From Rhizophlyctis rosea (taxonomy: Eukaryota > Chytridiomycota > Chytridiomycetes > Rhizophlyctidales > Rhizophlyctidaceae), in NCBI GenBank assembly GCA_027596075.1, contig JADGJC010000121.1, positions 47,968 through 111,967 on the forward strand: a stretch of DNA of 64,000 bases. Reading direction: 5' to 3'. The stretch's first letter is position 1; each line of letters begins with the position of its first letter. Shown here piece after piece: positions 11,000 to 24,200 of the stretch. Both the position numbers and the translations under genes were made by a program. Under the pieces are notes generated by a model. That model saw only the letters and a list, made by a program, of their open reading frames with translations, did no database searches and was not told the DNA's origin.

Positions 11000-12941
11000 A
11001 TAAGGAGTAATCAGTCATTGTTGTTGGGTTTTAGAGTCCAGTCGGTTTTGTGATCAGTGGTTGATGTGCAGTTTGTGGACAGCTGCCATGATTTTGTGGA
11101 GAGCGCCAATGGTGTTTTCCCAGAAAGCAGATCTGTAGCTGCGCAGTGCAGTGCTCAAAAGTTGTCTTTTTCCCAGTGTATGTACATGCAAATGTCTATA
11201 TACCAAATGACTGGAGAAGGGTAGCTCACTTTGTTGCGTTAAGGCGTTGATTTCAAGGGACGGGAAAATGCAAGTCACTTTTTGGTCCTTCTCAACCGAT
11301 TTGGCATGATCTGTACTTACATACGAAGGAGTTCCTCCGCTCACTTTCCGTCTATCAGTTAGAATCGTTGAGATCGTGAAAGAAGTTAGCGAAACCTGTC
11401 ACCGTCAGCGGGCGATGCGTACTATGCCTAGGTCTCATGAATGAGTGGGGTGGTCCACTCCGTTCGGACTGAAATGTGAGGGGGACTTGGGAATGAAGTT
11501 ACCATCCATACCAATACAATGCCGCTCAATCCACTCCTTTCACATTTCGTGTCAGTCTTCATATTTGCCTGCCTGTTTTTGGAACCAGACTTTGAGTCGT
11601 CCCTCACTCGTTCGGTCAGAATCGTCCTGGTGTCCATTACCGGCGTTGGGTCGTTTGTCATTGCGTTGTGGAGTACACTCAGCTGCTCCGCAATCTGTTC
11701 GGTCTTTCGTCAGTGCTGTTCAGCGGACGCAATATATCAACTCAATGCAGTACGATGGCTTCACCCTGGAGACTCACATCGGTTGCAAGACGACTGTGAC
11801 TGTTCGCAAGGCCATTTTTTCGCCCAATACCAGAGTGCGCCCGGTCCAGCCTCTGACAATCTCGTCAGGTACCGATATCTACAATGCATTGGGTGATGAT
11901 GAGAGAGACTGAAGTTGCATCTTTTTGCTTTACGGCCTTCAGGACTTTGACAAACTGTAGAGACTCCACATTCTCAAGCGAAAATATGGTTGTACACAGC
12001 TATATAGTACATGGCTCAGTTTGCTTCCCCGTTGTTCGAAGCAGACAAAGTTGATTTGAATAGCAAACGTTTTCTCTATCTGCCCTGATTATACCCGGAT
12101 AGGACGGGATGGTTGCGCGATGTAAACAAATCAACTGGCACAATGCCGCACAGCCACTGATATATCCCGAAGGAATGTGCGGATGAAGAAAACTGGTTTT
12201 CACTCGAAAGCAAAGCATATCATTTTGCAGAGGATTTGATTGAGAGTCACTTTTGTTTCCAATCTAAACTAATCTAAAGATCTGAGGAATCCTCGGCGTC
12301 TCATTAATTGAGACTTGCCTGAGGCGTCTATTTTTAATGCTTATGGATCAGACGTCCACCGCGAATTTGTTGACCCGCCACGATGTCATTTTTCAAATTC
12401 TCGTTCTTCACTGGCACTTTCTCCCAGCCTATCCGTAGGTACTAAGTGGAGGGGCAGGTGCCTTTCAGCCAGTCAAGACCCGCGCGCGCAAGTGGCGGTG
12501 CAAGCCACTTCAACAAGGTTACACTCTCTTGGTGACAAGATGTCAGGATTATTGTGTAACATGCAACCCACATGCGACACACTATGTCCTTACCAGGGTT
12601 GGCACCTCCCGTAAACGGATTGACTTCGTGATACAAAAATGACAGCTCAACTGTCACTCCGTGGGGTCGTGCCATCACGTTGATGCGAGTTTTTTGCTGC
12701 AACAAGTGAAGACTGCTTGGCAGTTGAAGCAAACAGGGTTTAGGCATCACCCCATATGGTGTGGAGGACTTGCGTAAACTTGACACCGGAAGAGTTTACG
12801 AAGGTTTCTGGTACCCCTCATGGCGATCAACAACTTCGACACAAATGCGGAAGGAAAGTTGCTCGGGGGCCATGTGTGGGTGAAGGGAGTGACGGAATGA
12901 AAAATGCGCGCATCCATGCATATTTTTCCTCCTCACATACA
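11000..12941. other. Long intergenic stretch upstream of AA9 gene
   Basis: About 1.9 kb. A plus-strand frame at 11519-11896 begins with hydrophobic residues (HFVSVFIFACLFLEP, then VLVSITGVGSFVIALW), and another frame ends at 11912, but I could not build a supported gene. The rest probably contains the regulatory region of the cellulolytic AA9 gene. Confidence 0.4.
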
Positions 12942-12948
12942 TATAAAA
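12942..12948 (+). promoter_or_regulatory. TATA box of AA9 gene
   Basis: TATAAAA, 79 bases before the start codon of the AA9 LPMO gene. The GH7 and LEA-like genes also have clear TATA boxes, unlike most genes here, which fits inducible, highly expressed genes. Confidence 0.7.
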
Positions 12949-13026
12949 GATACCCGGCGTCGATTATCCCTCTCGCATAAGCGCAACGACCCAAGTTTCT
13001 CTCCACTACACAAATAATCTTCAACC

Positions 13027-14120
13027 ATGTTCACCAAGACCGTTCTCGCTATCGCCTCCCTCGTCGGTGCAGCCAATGCTCACTACTGGATTGCCAACAT
13101 TGGCGGCACCACGTCGTGTATGCGCACTCTTCCCAGCCCTTCAGTATGGATGAACCCCATCACCGGCAGCGCCATCCAGGTAAGCTTTCCGGATCATTTG
13201 CCGTAATATCTGAAACGGTCGCTCAAACTTCCGATCTTTCCACCAGTCCAACGACGTCGTCTGTAACGCTGCCAAACCCCTCAGTTCCTCTGACATCAAG
13301 ACTCCTTGCTCCTACGCCGCCGGCAGCAAGGTCACCGTCCAATGGTCTGATGGACTTCAAGAAGGTCACCCCGGTCCCTGTGTTGTCTACGCCTCCAAGA
13401 AGCTTTCCTCTCCCATTACCTGGACTAAGATCTACTACGAGGGTTACAACAACGGCCTCTGGTGCCACCAAAGGATGATGAAGAACGGCAATAAGCTTGA
13501 GTGAGTATCATTCTTGACTGACATCACATGGAGCAATATCAGATAACTAACATCATTTATCTAGCTTCAACATCCCCTCAAACATGGCCGCCGGTGACTA
13601 CATCTTCCGCATTGAGCACGTCGCCCTCCACGTCGCCTCCGCCCCCAACGCTGTCCAACTCTACATGGCCTGCGCCGACATTCGCGTCACCGGTTCCGGT
13701 ACCGCCTGGGCTGACCAAGGCATCGAGTTCCCCGGTCTCTACCAACCCACTTCCCAAGGTCTTTACATTGAGTGGTGGCGTGTCGCTCAAGACCCTAACT
13801 ACTACCCCGGTCTCGTCGGACCCGCGGTTTACAACTTCGGCAGCGGCGGTGGATCCCAACCTACCACTACTCAACCCCCTCGGACCACTACTCAGGCTCC
13901 TGTGACCACCACTCAACCTCCCCGCACTACCACTCAGGCTCCTGTCACTACTACTCAGCCCCCGCGCACCACCACCACGACGACTACCTCCACGGGTGGG
14001 GGTGCCAACTGCGCTGCTAAGTACGGACAGTGCGGTGGCCAAAGCTTCACTGGCGCTACATGCTGCCAGTCCGGTTCCACTTGCAAGGCTTCCAACCCTT
14101 ACTACTCTCAATGTTTGTAG
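13027..14120 (+). CDS. Secreted AA9 lytic polysaccharide monooxygenase with CBM1
   Basis: AA9 enzymes use copper and a reductant to cleave crystalline cellulose oxidatively outside the cell. Three exons (13027-13179, 13247-13500, 13565-14120) give 320 residues. A signal peptide of about 18 residues ends ...GAANA, placing His19 (HYW) at the mature N-terminus as the first histidine-brace ligand. The second is His92 in GHPGP. The axial Tyr169 sits in [11 protein letters not shown], with the conserved ALH (His158) and Gln167. A Thr/Pro/Gln linker follows, containing two copies of a 14-residue unit [14 protein letters not shown]. The last 36 residues are a CBM1 (KYGQCGGQ...TCCQSGSTC...YYSQCL) with its cysteines and aromatic binding residues. 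All active-site ligands are present, so it should be active. Confidence 0.95.
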
Positions 14121-15261
14121 GCGTTGAGGCCGTGGTACCTTTTGTCCATCCTGCAGTGGTGGGCGGAAGGGTTGCAATTGGGAACAACACATCTTGAGGG
14201 GCTGGCCCCTCGAGTATAACCAGCATATGATGTAGGATACCAGAGTGCATTGCTGTACGTGTTCGACATCCCTTACAATAAATAAGCTGCATGCAAAGTT
14301 TTTGATCTTGGAGTTATGCTTGTCGTGTCGTAATAATTAAAATGTATTAAATGTGTGGCTTACGGGCGCTATCGACTTTGCGAGCATCAAAGTCATAGAT
14401 ATGAACGATCCGTAACTTTGCTGAGCCCACTTGGTAAATTGAAGCACATAGTCTGTTACAATCCCATTCTAATGAGGGCAGCAACGTTATGTGATGGATA
14501 CCGAAAGTGCCATATCAGAAGACCAAGTCGGTCTCCCGGTTCGATGTCAATGATTGCAATCGCTGTTTAAACTGCGCTGAAACCAGTTGGAAGGTGATTG
14601 GGTTGCGTAAACACGTAATGTAGCCGATGAACGTTCCGAAATGGTTCGAGTACGTCCCTTTCACGCTTTCGAGACACGAAAGACATCCTAGGTCTGTCAA
14701 TCCTTGTCTCCACAGCGGGCAAAGCAGAGGGACCCTAATCCAGATAAGAAACCCCTCGTGGGAGGTGCCGTCCAGTCGCCACCAACTGGAGATGTTTGAC
14801 CACAAAAGCCAACAAATTCAGCTCACAATCATCCACATGAGCCTTAACCAACCCCATACCTTCTCCACTCGAACAAACCACCCTCCCCAAACGACATGAA
14901 TCATACACATCAACAGAGGTCAACACGTAGGCGAAGGTTCAGAAGAAAGCTTATTACGATCTCAAAAAAACATTTGACTAAACGATCTAACATCAGAACA
15001 ATATCGGGCATCTATGTAACCCTCGAGCAGAACCCCGAGGAGAGAGCGGGACAACTTCTATGCTAGAAGCTATATGAAAAACAGGATAATAAAATCACCT
15101 AATCTCTTTCAAAACAAACATAAACTAAGAAGTGCACGAGACCCTATCTATTTTTGATAAATTCTGAAATACCCAATACGTCCAACCACCAGCATCTCCC
15201 AATCGACCCCTCTCACGTCTGCCGTCACCCCTTCCTCCTCTTACTACATCAACCATCACCC
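14121..15261. other. Intergenic
   Basis: About 1.1 kb between convergent genes (AA9 plus, SAXO minus). Contains only short frames. I see no repeats or RNA genes. Confidence 0.5.
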
Positions 15262-17342
15262 TCAAGCTTCAACCCACACCTCCCTCCCCCTCTCCCCAAC
15301 CTCCCTCTCTACCTCCCCCAAATACACATGCCCATCCCGCCCTCTAACCCTATCAACCCCTTCCTCCATCCACTCCCGAGCCGGACACACGGGCGCACTC
15401 TTCGGTGTGTGCTCCTTCCGCATCGTAGAGAGGAAGTCCCTGTCGTCGTTGACAGGGACATAAGCAAGGTTCGGGCGGAAATCTTTCGGGCGGGAGTAGG
15501 GGAGGGGCGTGAAGTCTGTTCGGTGTGTTGAGGTGCCGGAGAAAGGGGTTGGGGTGAAGGTGTAGCTTGGCTTTTGTAAAGTGTGCGGTGGGAGGGCTTT
15601 TGGTGTGTATGTGTTGTTGTCTACGGATGGTTGGTTTTTGAGAGGCAGGATGTAAGTTAATGCCATTGAAAGGCGTAGGAGGTGATAGCCTTTGCTATAT
15701 CATAAAGGGTAACAAGGAGGGTACTTACACGTCGTATGACCATCAAACTTATCACCACTAGGTGTGTACGCGGCCTTCTCTCTCCTTGGGGGAGGAGCAA
15801 CATCCCACTTTCGGAACGCTTCTTGCGTTGTTGTTGTTCCCTCGAATCGCGTTGGGGCCGGAACGGTTACCGGACGCTTAGCAGATACCTGTTTGTGGCA
15901 AGAGTTTATCAGCGATGAATTCTTCTTTCAACTGCTTCATCCTTTTCATTCATGCCGCTGAAGCAACCCACGAAATGACCAAATCAGATCAGAAGCAAAC
16001 CGATCATGTTTGCATCGCCTTCCTAACGCCATCAAGAACCCTCCATAGCACCGAGCACAAACTCACGCACAAACTCACAGTTTTGGGAATATCGTGCTGG
16101 GTGTACGTTGCACCTGTTGTAGACTTGAAATCCCTAAAGGATTCGCATATAACATACATGGTAAAGTCAGCCGCTTATGCATCACCAACACCCTCAAACC
16201 ACCAGAAATTCCAACAGAAACCCAAGCCGTGATGAAATCCCTTACCGATCATCCACGCCAGCAGTGTACGGTGGTGCCATCCGTCCCTTTGGCCTTGGCG
16301 GCGTTGGCCACAGCCGGTAATCATGCTTGTTTGTCGAGGACGCATCGAATACCGTGTCGGGCTGCATGGACATTACGTATGTTGGGAAATTACGTGAGTT
16401 TTTCGAGCAGGAAAGACGGCACGTATGTGCGGTATGGCTTTGGTGGAAAAGGCCGCCACGAAATTCAACAATAAAACACAAACCTTGACCCACTCAACAT
16501 TCCTCCTAACCCTCCCTCCAGTCCCCGGCGGAACCTTAGGAGTCTTATAACTCTCCCTCGTGGTCGTAGCGCCCTCAAAGGCCCCAGATGTGCTGACCCA
16601 CACCGGTCGCTCTTTCTTCGTCGGCGGGCGCACACCAGGCCAAGCAGGGTAGTCGTGCCGCTGTGTTGTGATAGAAGTAAATTGGCCCGGATTGGGGGCA
16701 TAAGCTTGCGCTTTTCGGATTGGTTGGGTGTGTGGGAGGGTGTGCGGGGTGTACTTTTCGCGGCTGGAAGTTTTGTTCCGGACAAGAAGTTGATGTGGTT
16801 AAAAGAGATTCGTGGGTTTGGAGAGGGCTTGTGAGTAATGTTCGGCGTCATAGTAGCCCAATCAAGGTTGGAATACATACTTTTCAGTACTCCCGTAAAA
16901 ATCTCCACCGACAGCCAAGTTCTGTAGGTTAGGTTTTCCCTTTGGTGGTTTGCCAACACCGTATTTCAGGTAATTGTCATGATATTCTATGGAAATGAAT
17001 GGTGAGATACCGAGCAACAAGACAATCCGCAAAGTCCCAGAATCCTGGAATTCCCCATTTCCGCAACTACCAGCACTATGCATCATCCACTCTTCCAAAC
17101 CACCCCATTCGAAAATATCATGAATACCCACCAGTATGCCCATCCAACTTCCCTTCCGAGACTCTCACAGGCTGGCAAAGCTTATGCCTCCCGCACTCGC
17201 AGACAGCACAAATGCAATTCCCGTCATGCTTCTGCTTCAATTGAGCCTGCTTCTGGACCTTTTGTTTTGGTTTTGCGGTTGGGAGCGGGGGTGGGGTCTT
17301 GAGACTAAGCTCGGCCGCTGGTGATGCGACAGCGGCGGACAT
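15262..17342 (-). CDS. SAXO-type stabilizer of axonemal microtubules
   Basis: SAXO/FAM154 proteins bind and stabilise microtubules of the ciliary axoneme and basal body. Seven exons read in frame (17132-17342, 16881-16986, 16484-16763, 16246-16361, 16079-16133, 15729-15888, 15262-15620) to give 428 residues. The N-terminus has the family's Cys-rich signature, here NCICAVCECGRHKLC (about residues 43-57). It is followed by repeated Mn-like microtubule-binding modules: TEYHDNYLKYG, WVSTSGAFEGATTTRESYK, KSTTGATYTQHDIPKT, RFEGTTTTQEAFRKW, KFDGHTTYNNNTYTPK and SGTSTHRTDFTPLPYS. The C-terminus has PVCPAREW and DGHVYL. The last donor/acceptor pair has alternatives; I chose GTAAGT...GTAG because it gives TTYNNNTY. 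This gene is the main evidence that the organism makes flagellated cells. Confidence 0.88.
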
Positions 17343-17888
17343 CCTTCACTTCTCTCTCGCTTGATGTTGCTATTGCTTCTATGCTGGTCTAATGGCTATT
17401 TGGAAATGTAACTTTCGAAGATCGTTCGTTCTAGTTGCCGTTTTCTCAAACGGTTATGCAGAGTATGTCTATGTGATGTGATGTCCCTAACGTTTACTTT
17501 AAATTTTCGTTGCAGAAAAGGTAAATGTGGAGCGTCAGCATGAATTTTGAGAGTAGCATGCGAGCGAGACTTTTGGGTTGATCGGCCGACCTAAGACAGG
17601 TTGGTGAGAAATAGCAATCGGGATCATCCTTCCCGTTGGAGGGTTTTGCATTGTCTCGGATTCTGCGCTCGGAGCGTCCTTTTACTTCCCCCAATCACAC
17701 TGATTGAGGGCGGTGCCAAGAAGGGTGCATTGAAAGGCGAGACCCTGAGAGAATCCGATTGTTTACTGACGCCACATGATGGCACAGTGATCCAATCGAG
17801 TTGATCCAGTCGCCGATAAATAAGCCCAATGCTTTCACGCAGTATCGTCATAATGCATATTTACAAAGCTTTACAAGGTCAGCCAGCA
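17343..17888. other. Intergenic
   Basis: Spacer between SAXO and SEH1, both on the minus strand. It should contain the SAXO promoter and the SEH1 3' end. No other feature seen. Confidence 0.5.
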
Positions 17889-19581
17889 TCAACTGGCGTA
17901 GTCGCCATTTCCCTGCTCGGCGCTGATGATACTGACGCATTTCCATTCATCGAGATATCCCACTAGAGAGGGTAGGCAAACGGACGTCAAAACATGGGGC
18001 CACCACGGACGAGAATGAACAACATGGAACAGAATCAAAACCTTACCTTTCCATAGTCGAACCTTCCCATCATCCCCACTGCTCGACAGAATCGTCCCCG
18101 TGATATTCCATTGGACCCTCCATACCTATGGACAGGAAAAGCCCGCATCAGTCGACGCCATGCCATAATGCCAAATAGTAAAACTCAACTCACCTCGGCT
18201 TTATGATCATCAAAGTCTTGGATCAACTCCACTCGGAACTTCCTCCTTCCCTTCGCAGCCGCCAACCCACCCGCCAATGGCCCCGGGGCCCCCTGCTGTT
18301 GCCATCCTGGTTGTTGCCGCTCCGCAGCAGCCCCACTCCGTCCATTCTCGTCCGTAAGTTTGAAGATGCGAATATGATTGTCTTTCGATGCGGTGGCAAT
18401 TAGCTGGTAACTTCTGCATTTTTGAAGTGGTTCATATATAGTCCGCAAAGGCGTCAAGTAGCTGGATGAGGATGTTACCTTCCCATGTTGGGTGCCCATG
18501 CGACATCACAAACGACGTCGGAGTGGGGACCCAAGACCTCGAATGGCTGCCATTTGTTATGTTGGTCTAGCCGAAAAACCTGGAAAAGCGTGAGAACATG
18601 ACATTGTGCAAAAACGCGACTATGTTTCTCATAGAACCTTCGCCACATTCTCCTTCCCGCATCCGACCACAAGCATCTGCGACTGAAACCGGGACGGGCA
18701 CCATGACAAACAGTAGTGCCCGTCCGATTCCTTCCCTCCAGGCCCGACTTCGAACTCGTCCTGCAACAAATGATGATTTAGGCAATCATGTTGATCGACC
18801 ACTGTTGGACAAAGATCAATGCGCTTTACCATGAGAGTCCATTGTGATAGGTTCACTATATCCATCGCTTCGTATATCCGCACAATGCCATCCGCCGCGC
18901 ACGCCGCCTGTATCAATATCCACAGATCAACATCCTACCCTCAATGTGAAATAACGATCTCACTTCCAAGGCACCAAAGAACGCACCAACTTCAACCCAA
19001 GATGATTCGGACTGAACTCAATGTCCTTCACCGAACCCCTACTATCTGCCAGTCGCGCCTTCTCAACCCATCTCCGTCCCCCGTTTTTGGCTTCATGCTC
19101 TTGTTCCTCCCAAATTCGTACGGTGCGGTCAAACGAGCAGGACGCGAACACCTGTCCGTATTCCGGGTGGGCCCATGCGACTTTTAGTATTGAGCAGTCG
19201 TGGCCCTGTTGGTCGTGCATGTATATTTAGAGTGTGCGTTAGTGGTGCGTAGGCATGCGTGGTCTGCAGAGTAAAAGTGAACGCGTAGTTGCAGGGTTGA
19301 ACCCACCTTCCAGGTCTCATTGAGGTCCCACTGTCCCGAGTCATCGTTGTAATCCCAAACTTTTAGCTTCTGGTCCGAAGAGCACGTCTATGATCGCGTA
19401 TCAAGAGGTGTTCGCGAAGTGATTTCTCAGTAAGCGTGCACGTGAACGAACGCAATACCTTCCAAAGTGGAGCCCCAAGTAAAGACCTACTGCTTACCAC
19501 GAGTCTCTTCCCATAAAAGTCATACGCAACATCATGTATCAAATCCTCGTGCCCGGCGTCAAACTGTCCCACTTCGTTCAT
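17889..19581 (-). CDS. SEH1: Nucleoporin SEH1 (WD40)
   Basis: SEH1 is a beta-propeller in the Nup84/Y complex of the nuclear pore and in the SEA/GATOR2 complex that regulates TORC1. Nine exons: 19498-19581, 19307-19387, 18987-19205, 18830-18907, 18638-18760, 18479-18579, 18194-18413, about 18047-18125 and 17889-17962 (about 352 residues). Family stretches are in order: [131 protein letters not shown] and [12 protein letters not shown]. Nearly every WD repeat is split by an intron. My base count around 18050 is uncertain by one position; I placed the boundary where the frame gives VRLWK followed by VGYLDEW. An insert between strands, rich in Gln, Gly and Ala, is specific to this copy. Confidence 0.93.
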
Positions 19582-21240
19582 ACTTTCACGGTCGCGGGTA
19601 TGTGAACGGTCTGCAAGAACTCGCTGTTAGAAGTGAAAACGCTGTGCATCTTGCTTATTGCGCAACGACAGTTTCGACATAGGAACCGGAACACGCTCAG
19701 CCATAGCTATGCCCCACCTGACAGTTATGGGAATAAGTCCCTCGAGTATTCTGTAAAGTAAGTGAGATGTCTGAAGACTTTGCTGCGTGGAAATGAAATG
19801 GCCGTGTGTTTACAAGATCAATGTGGGGTTTATTACCTCGGGGCTTTAGAGGGGAGCACGAGCATCAAGTGTTTCAAGCCATGGCTGGATGGCTGGATTC
19901 GAGACTTGGCTGGAGTCATGACTTCACAACTGATCATTCAAAGTGACAAAGCTGGCACTGGGCATTCAGCTCTCTTCCTCCACGCTTCACATCAGCGACA
20001 CATAGCTCGCCGTCGACAGTCAGAATAAGGTGGAGGATCGCACAGAAGACTCACACTGGTAAGGTGAAGGAAAGCGGATGGGAATCATCAGCAACCTGCT
20101 CGTTTACTTTGAAAGTGGACAAGTCCAACAGAGTTTTCAGGCATGTATGGCCTTCGTGGATTGGCACTCTTCATCTACAGTGATGCTAACGTCCCTTCCA
20201 TCTACAGCATTTCAAACACAGAGCTTGCCTGACAATAACTCCGTCCTCAAAGTGATATGACATTGCCAAGTTCCACGGAATTACCAAGGGATTCCTTATG
20301 CTTCGGGCAGAAGATCCCCCTTGTTCACACAACGGGCTGCTGACTGGGATACCATGCCCTTGGTTACCTTTCAGACCCCCGTAATGGAAATCCCAGCTTT
20401 TTGTTGGGATACGTGTAGCAATCCTTTGTCATTGGGCTCACTTTGAGGCGGAGTTGAAACATCTCGCGGAACTTCACTCGTTTTTATGCGAATTATGTTT
20501 ATGCATCTTACTGTTGATCTTTGTCGATATTGTAGCACGCATATCACCATCAAAAGCCTGAAAGCACCCTCACATCATCCCATGCAAGAGAGCACAATCG
20601 GCACCAACGACTTCGCCTGCAACTCTTCGAGTGCTCTAATGTCGCCATATGTCTCGCACATATGCCTGTCCCAAGCCAGGATGAAGACAGAGGGGAGCAT
20701 ATCAACTTGGCATATCAACATCGCACTTCTTTCAGAGACAGCATGCGTGAAAAGTCTGAAAGTGTACATACAGATTGATAATATACAAGAAAACCTAATC
20801 ACGAGTTATAAAATCTTACCACCACTCGCACACTCAAATGGGAAAACAGCAACGTCAAAAGCGCCAAAAAGGAGGCAACTAAGAAACCTTCAACAGCCCC
20901 AGCAACCCGCAAAAACCATAGGAAACATCCCCCAACTATCCAAAAGTCACCTCCCCTTTTAACCTCAACGTCCACATACGACCCAAACATAAAGCACAAA
21001 AGATCGTAACATTTCTATTCTTCCTTGCCCAACACATACACCCCACATCCAAGCTACATACATACCTAAATCTACGCTACAACGAAGCTAAATACACACA
21101 GAAAGGCATCGACACTTCCAAGGAAAGGCTCATCGAACCTACATAGTAAGAACCTACCCACTAAACACACAAAGACCATCATAGCATACCCACACCAACA
21201 AACCCCTAACTACCAATTCCTACCGACATCCATCCTACCC
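19582..21240. other. Intergenic
   Basis: About 1.65 kb between SEH1 (its promoter side) and the 3' end of the SEC1-like gene. Only short unsupported frames are present. The part from about 20800 to 21200 is A/C-rich, as expected for a minus-strand 3' untranslated region. Confidence 0.5.
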
Positions 21241-24200
21241 TCAACCCCTATAAGTCCCCCGCCCCGGAACTTTATACTCCCTCCCCCCCGGCGGCGTAGG
21301 CAACCCTCCCATCCCCCCACCACCCCCATTCGCCGCCCCACTCCCCGGCAAAGGCTGCTGATAATACCTCCCTTGATTACCTCCCGGTGGCACCGCTCCC
21401 GGATACGGCGGCACCGGCGGCCTGGCACCCGGCGGCACGCCATACTGCGGCGGTTGCTGCGGGTACGCCCCGGGAGGCGCGGGACGTCCATAGTGGGGTG
21501 CTCCAGGGTAGGGCGGACGATACCCCGCAGGTGGAGTTCCAGGCGGTGTGGCGGCGGCACCAGGGTACGCACTCCCCGGATAAGGCGGTTGCGTGTGCGG
21601 TTGCGCGTGAGAATGCGGGTGCGGCGGAACAGGTGGACGAGGATACGCCGGTTGTGGCTGCGGAGGCATCGGTTGCGCATGTGGAGGTGCTTGGTGCGGA
21701 ACCGGTTGCGCTTGGTGGTAGGGATGACTAACCTGTGCCGGCCGATTATAGTTCCCTCCCGTGTACGCAATCCTCTGCGCAGCCTGTTGCGCCTGCGACA
21801 CGTACGGTTGCTGTGGGTGATGGTGTGGTTGTGGGTGGGCAGGTGTAGCGGCCGTGTAGGGCTGTTGGGTGTAGTGCGGTTGCTGGGTTGTTGGCACTGG
21901 ATTATATTGCGGGTATGCTGATGGATGAGGCTGTGGCGGGGCAACAGAAGCCGGTACGGGTGGTCTAGGCACTGCGGTAGTCGGGTACGACGGTGTGGCA
22001 TAAGTCGACGCCGGGTGCGTTGTAGGCGCTTGATATGAAGGCGTTGTATATGTCGATGTCGGATGTGGGGTCTGATACGGCGGCATGCCCGACACAGGTC
22101 TCGAATACTGTGCCTGCTGTTGCTGTTGGGGTGGCCCTCCCGCTCCACCAGGCTGCTGAATCCCCCACGCATGCCCAGGTTGCGGCGGCGGAACATGACT
22201 CTGCGGTCTAGACCCCATCCTTTCCGGCAACGGTCTCCCAGCTCCAGCCGGTGCCCCCGCATATGGCGCGGCCGCATGATGAGGATACGCTTGCTGATAC
22301 GTCGTAGCAGGTACAGCGGCCGGAACCACAGGCGAGGAAGAAGCCGGCGGAACCCCATGCTGATGAGGATAATACCCATGCGGCGTCCCAGAAGACGGAA
22401 CCGGCGACGGACTACCCCCACTCGCACTCCCAACACTCGGTGCATACCCCGCCCCACCATAGACCCCCGCAGGCCCATAAGCAGCACTAACCGGCCTTCC
22501 CCCCGCCCAACACCCCCGCCCCGGCGCCGCCCCCCCCCCCCCCCCCCCCACCCCGCCCCCCCCCCACCCCCCCCCCCCCACCCCCGGCCCCCGGCCAGCC
22601 CGACCCCACACCCNNNNNNNNNNCCCCATCAAAACTCCCCCTCCCCGGCGCATCAAGACTCTGCCTTCCCTCATACCTCCCCCCACCACTCCCCACACTC
22701 CCAACACTAGGCGCCGGACTAGCCCGACCAAACTCCCCACCACCACCAAGCGCTGGCGCATCCAAACTAATCATACTAACCGGCCTCGTCCTCCCCACAC
22801 CCCCATCAACAGGACTCAACCGATCACTACTCCCACTCCGTCCTCCAACACCACCATACATAGCTCCCTGCCGACTCAACCCACTCACTGACGTCGTCGG
22901 CGTGCTAGGCGTCGTCGTCCCCGTCGTCGCCCCCGGAAGCCCAACCTGCGTATACACCAAACGCGGACTAGCCGGCGGCTTCACACCAACAGGACTCTTC
23001 CCCCCATTACTCTCAGTAGGACTATCAGGAACAACAACATGCAACCCGGCACCACCCCTCCGTCCCGGATGTCCGTACGCCGCAACATTATCCCAACTAC
23101 TGTTGCTACTTGCGCCTGCACTGCTACCCCGAGCAGGAGGATTGACATACGGAACCGTGGGACTATCCGGACTTCCCTCCGCTTCAGTCGACGCCTGCGT
23201 GTACGTCACAGCAGGCGGCTGGACCGGTGGTGCAGGAGAATGGGAAGAAGGTGGGACACTCAACCCCGGGAACTCCGTCCCACCCTGCAATGCCGCGGGA
23301 GCCGTCAAAGGCGTCGACACACCACCGCCGCCCACCTCCCCACCACCACCACCAACACCAGGCGAAACACTCCCATCCTCCCTCCTAGCAGGACTAGCCC
23401 CCCTCCCCTTCGAAAACAAACTCTTCTTCTCCGGTCTCACATCCCCCGCACCACCACCACCCGCCAAGCCCCCAGGCGCACTGACAGTACTCAAAACACT
23501 CTGACTACTCCCACTCCTCTCCATCGCATGCGGCTGCGGCGCTCCAGGCGGTGCAACCTGCACATACTCCCGTTTCGGTACCGCACCCGGTAATCCCCCA
23601 CCCTGCGCCGCAACCGACGGTCTCACGGGCGCTGCCTCTTCCTCGCCGCCCAACTTTGGTGCGGCGCCGTACGCTCCTGGTTGGTATGCTACGGGCGCGG
23701 CGGGTTTGATGACGGGGGGTGGCGTGTACTCTGCCTGAGAAAACTGCGCGGGTGGAAGGGGTGGAAGGGGTTTGTCGTAAGTTGTTGGTGGGTCTGTAGA
23801 TTGTGGGACTGGGGCGGGTGCGGGGACGTCGCGTGCGTCTCCGTTGGTGGATGCTGGGCGGGATGCTGCTTCGGCCGTGGGAGGAGGAGCAGCAACTTCG
23901 GGCTCTACGTCCGGTTTCACGGGTCGAGGTGCGATGGGCGGTGGTTGGGACGCTGCTACCGGGACTACAGGACGCGGTGGAATGGATAGTGCAGCTACAG
24001 GGGGAACCACTGGTGGCGGGGCTACGACCGGTTGGGCAACCGGTTGAGGTTGAACCACCGGTCTAGGCGCTATGGGCGGTGGTGCTACGGGGGCAGCAGC
24101 AGCAACAGGCATCACATTCTCCTTCTCCTTCTTCTCCGCCACCACATACTCTCCCATACTTGGCAAGGCCAACCCCTTCACTCCAGCTCGTCCGAGCTCC

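Noticed and set aside
17889..18125. Frameshift in the last SEH1 exons
   Set aside because: My hand count suggested one missing base near 18050, but a one-position reading slip explains it and the protein matches the family when corrected.
21210..22487. 425-codon Arg-rich minus frame within the SEC1 tail
   Set aside because: Frame-shifted reading of the Pro/Gln/Tyr-rich tail; the overlapping frame ending at 21241 is the better protein.
21373..22710. Arg-rich plus-strand frames opposite the SEC1 tail
   Set aside because: Arginine-rich sequence is what a proline/glycine-coding strand gives in reverse; no independent support.
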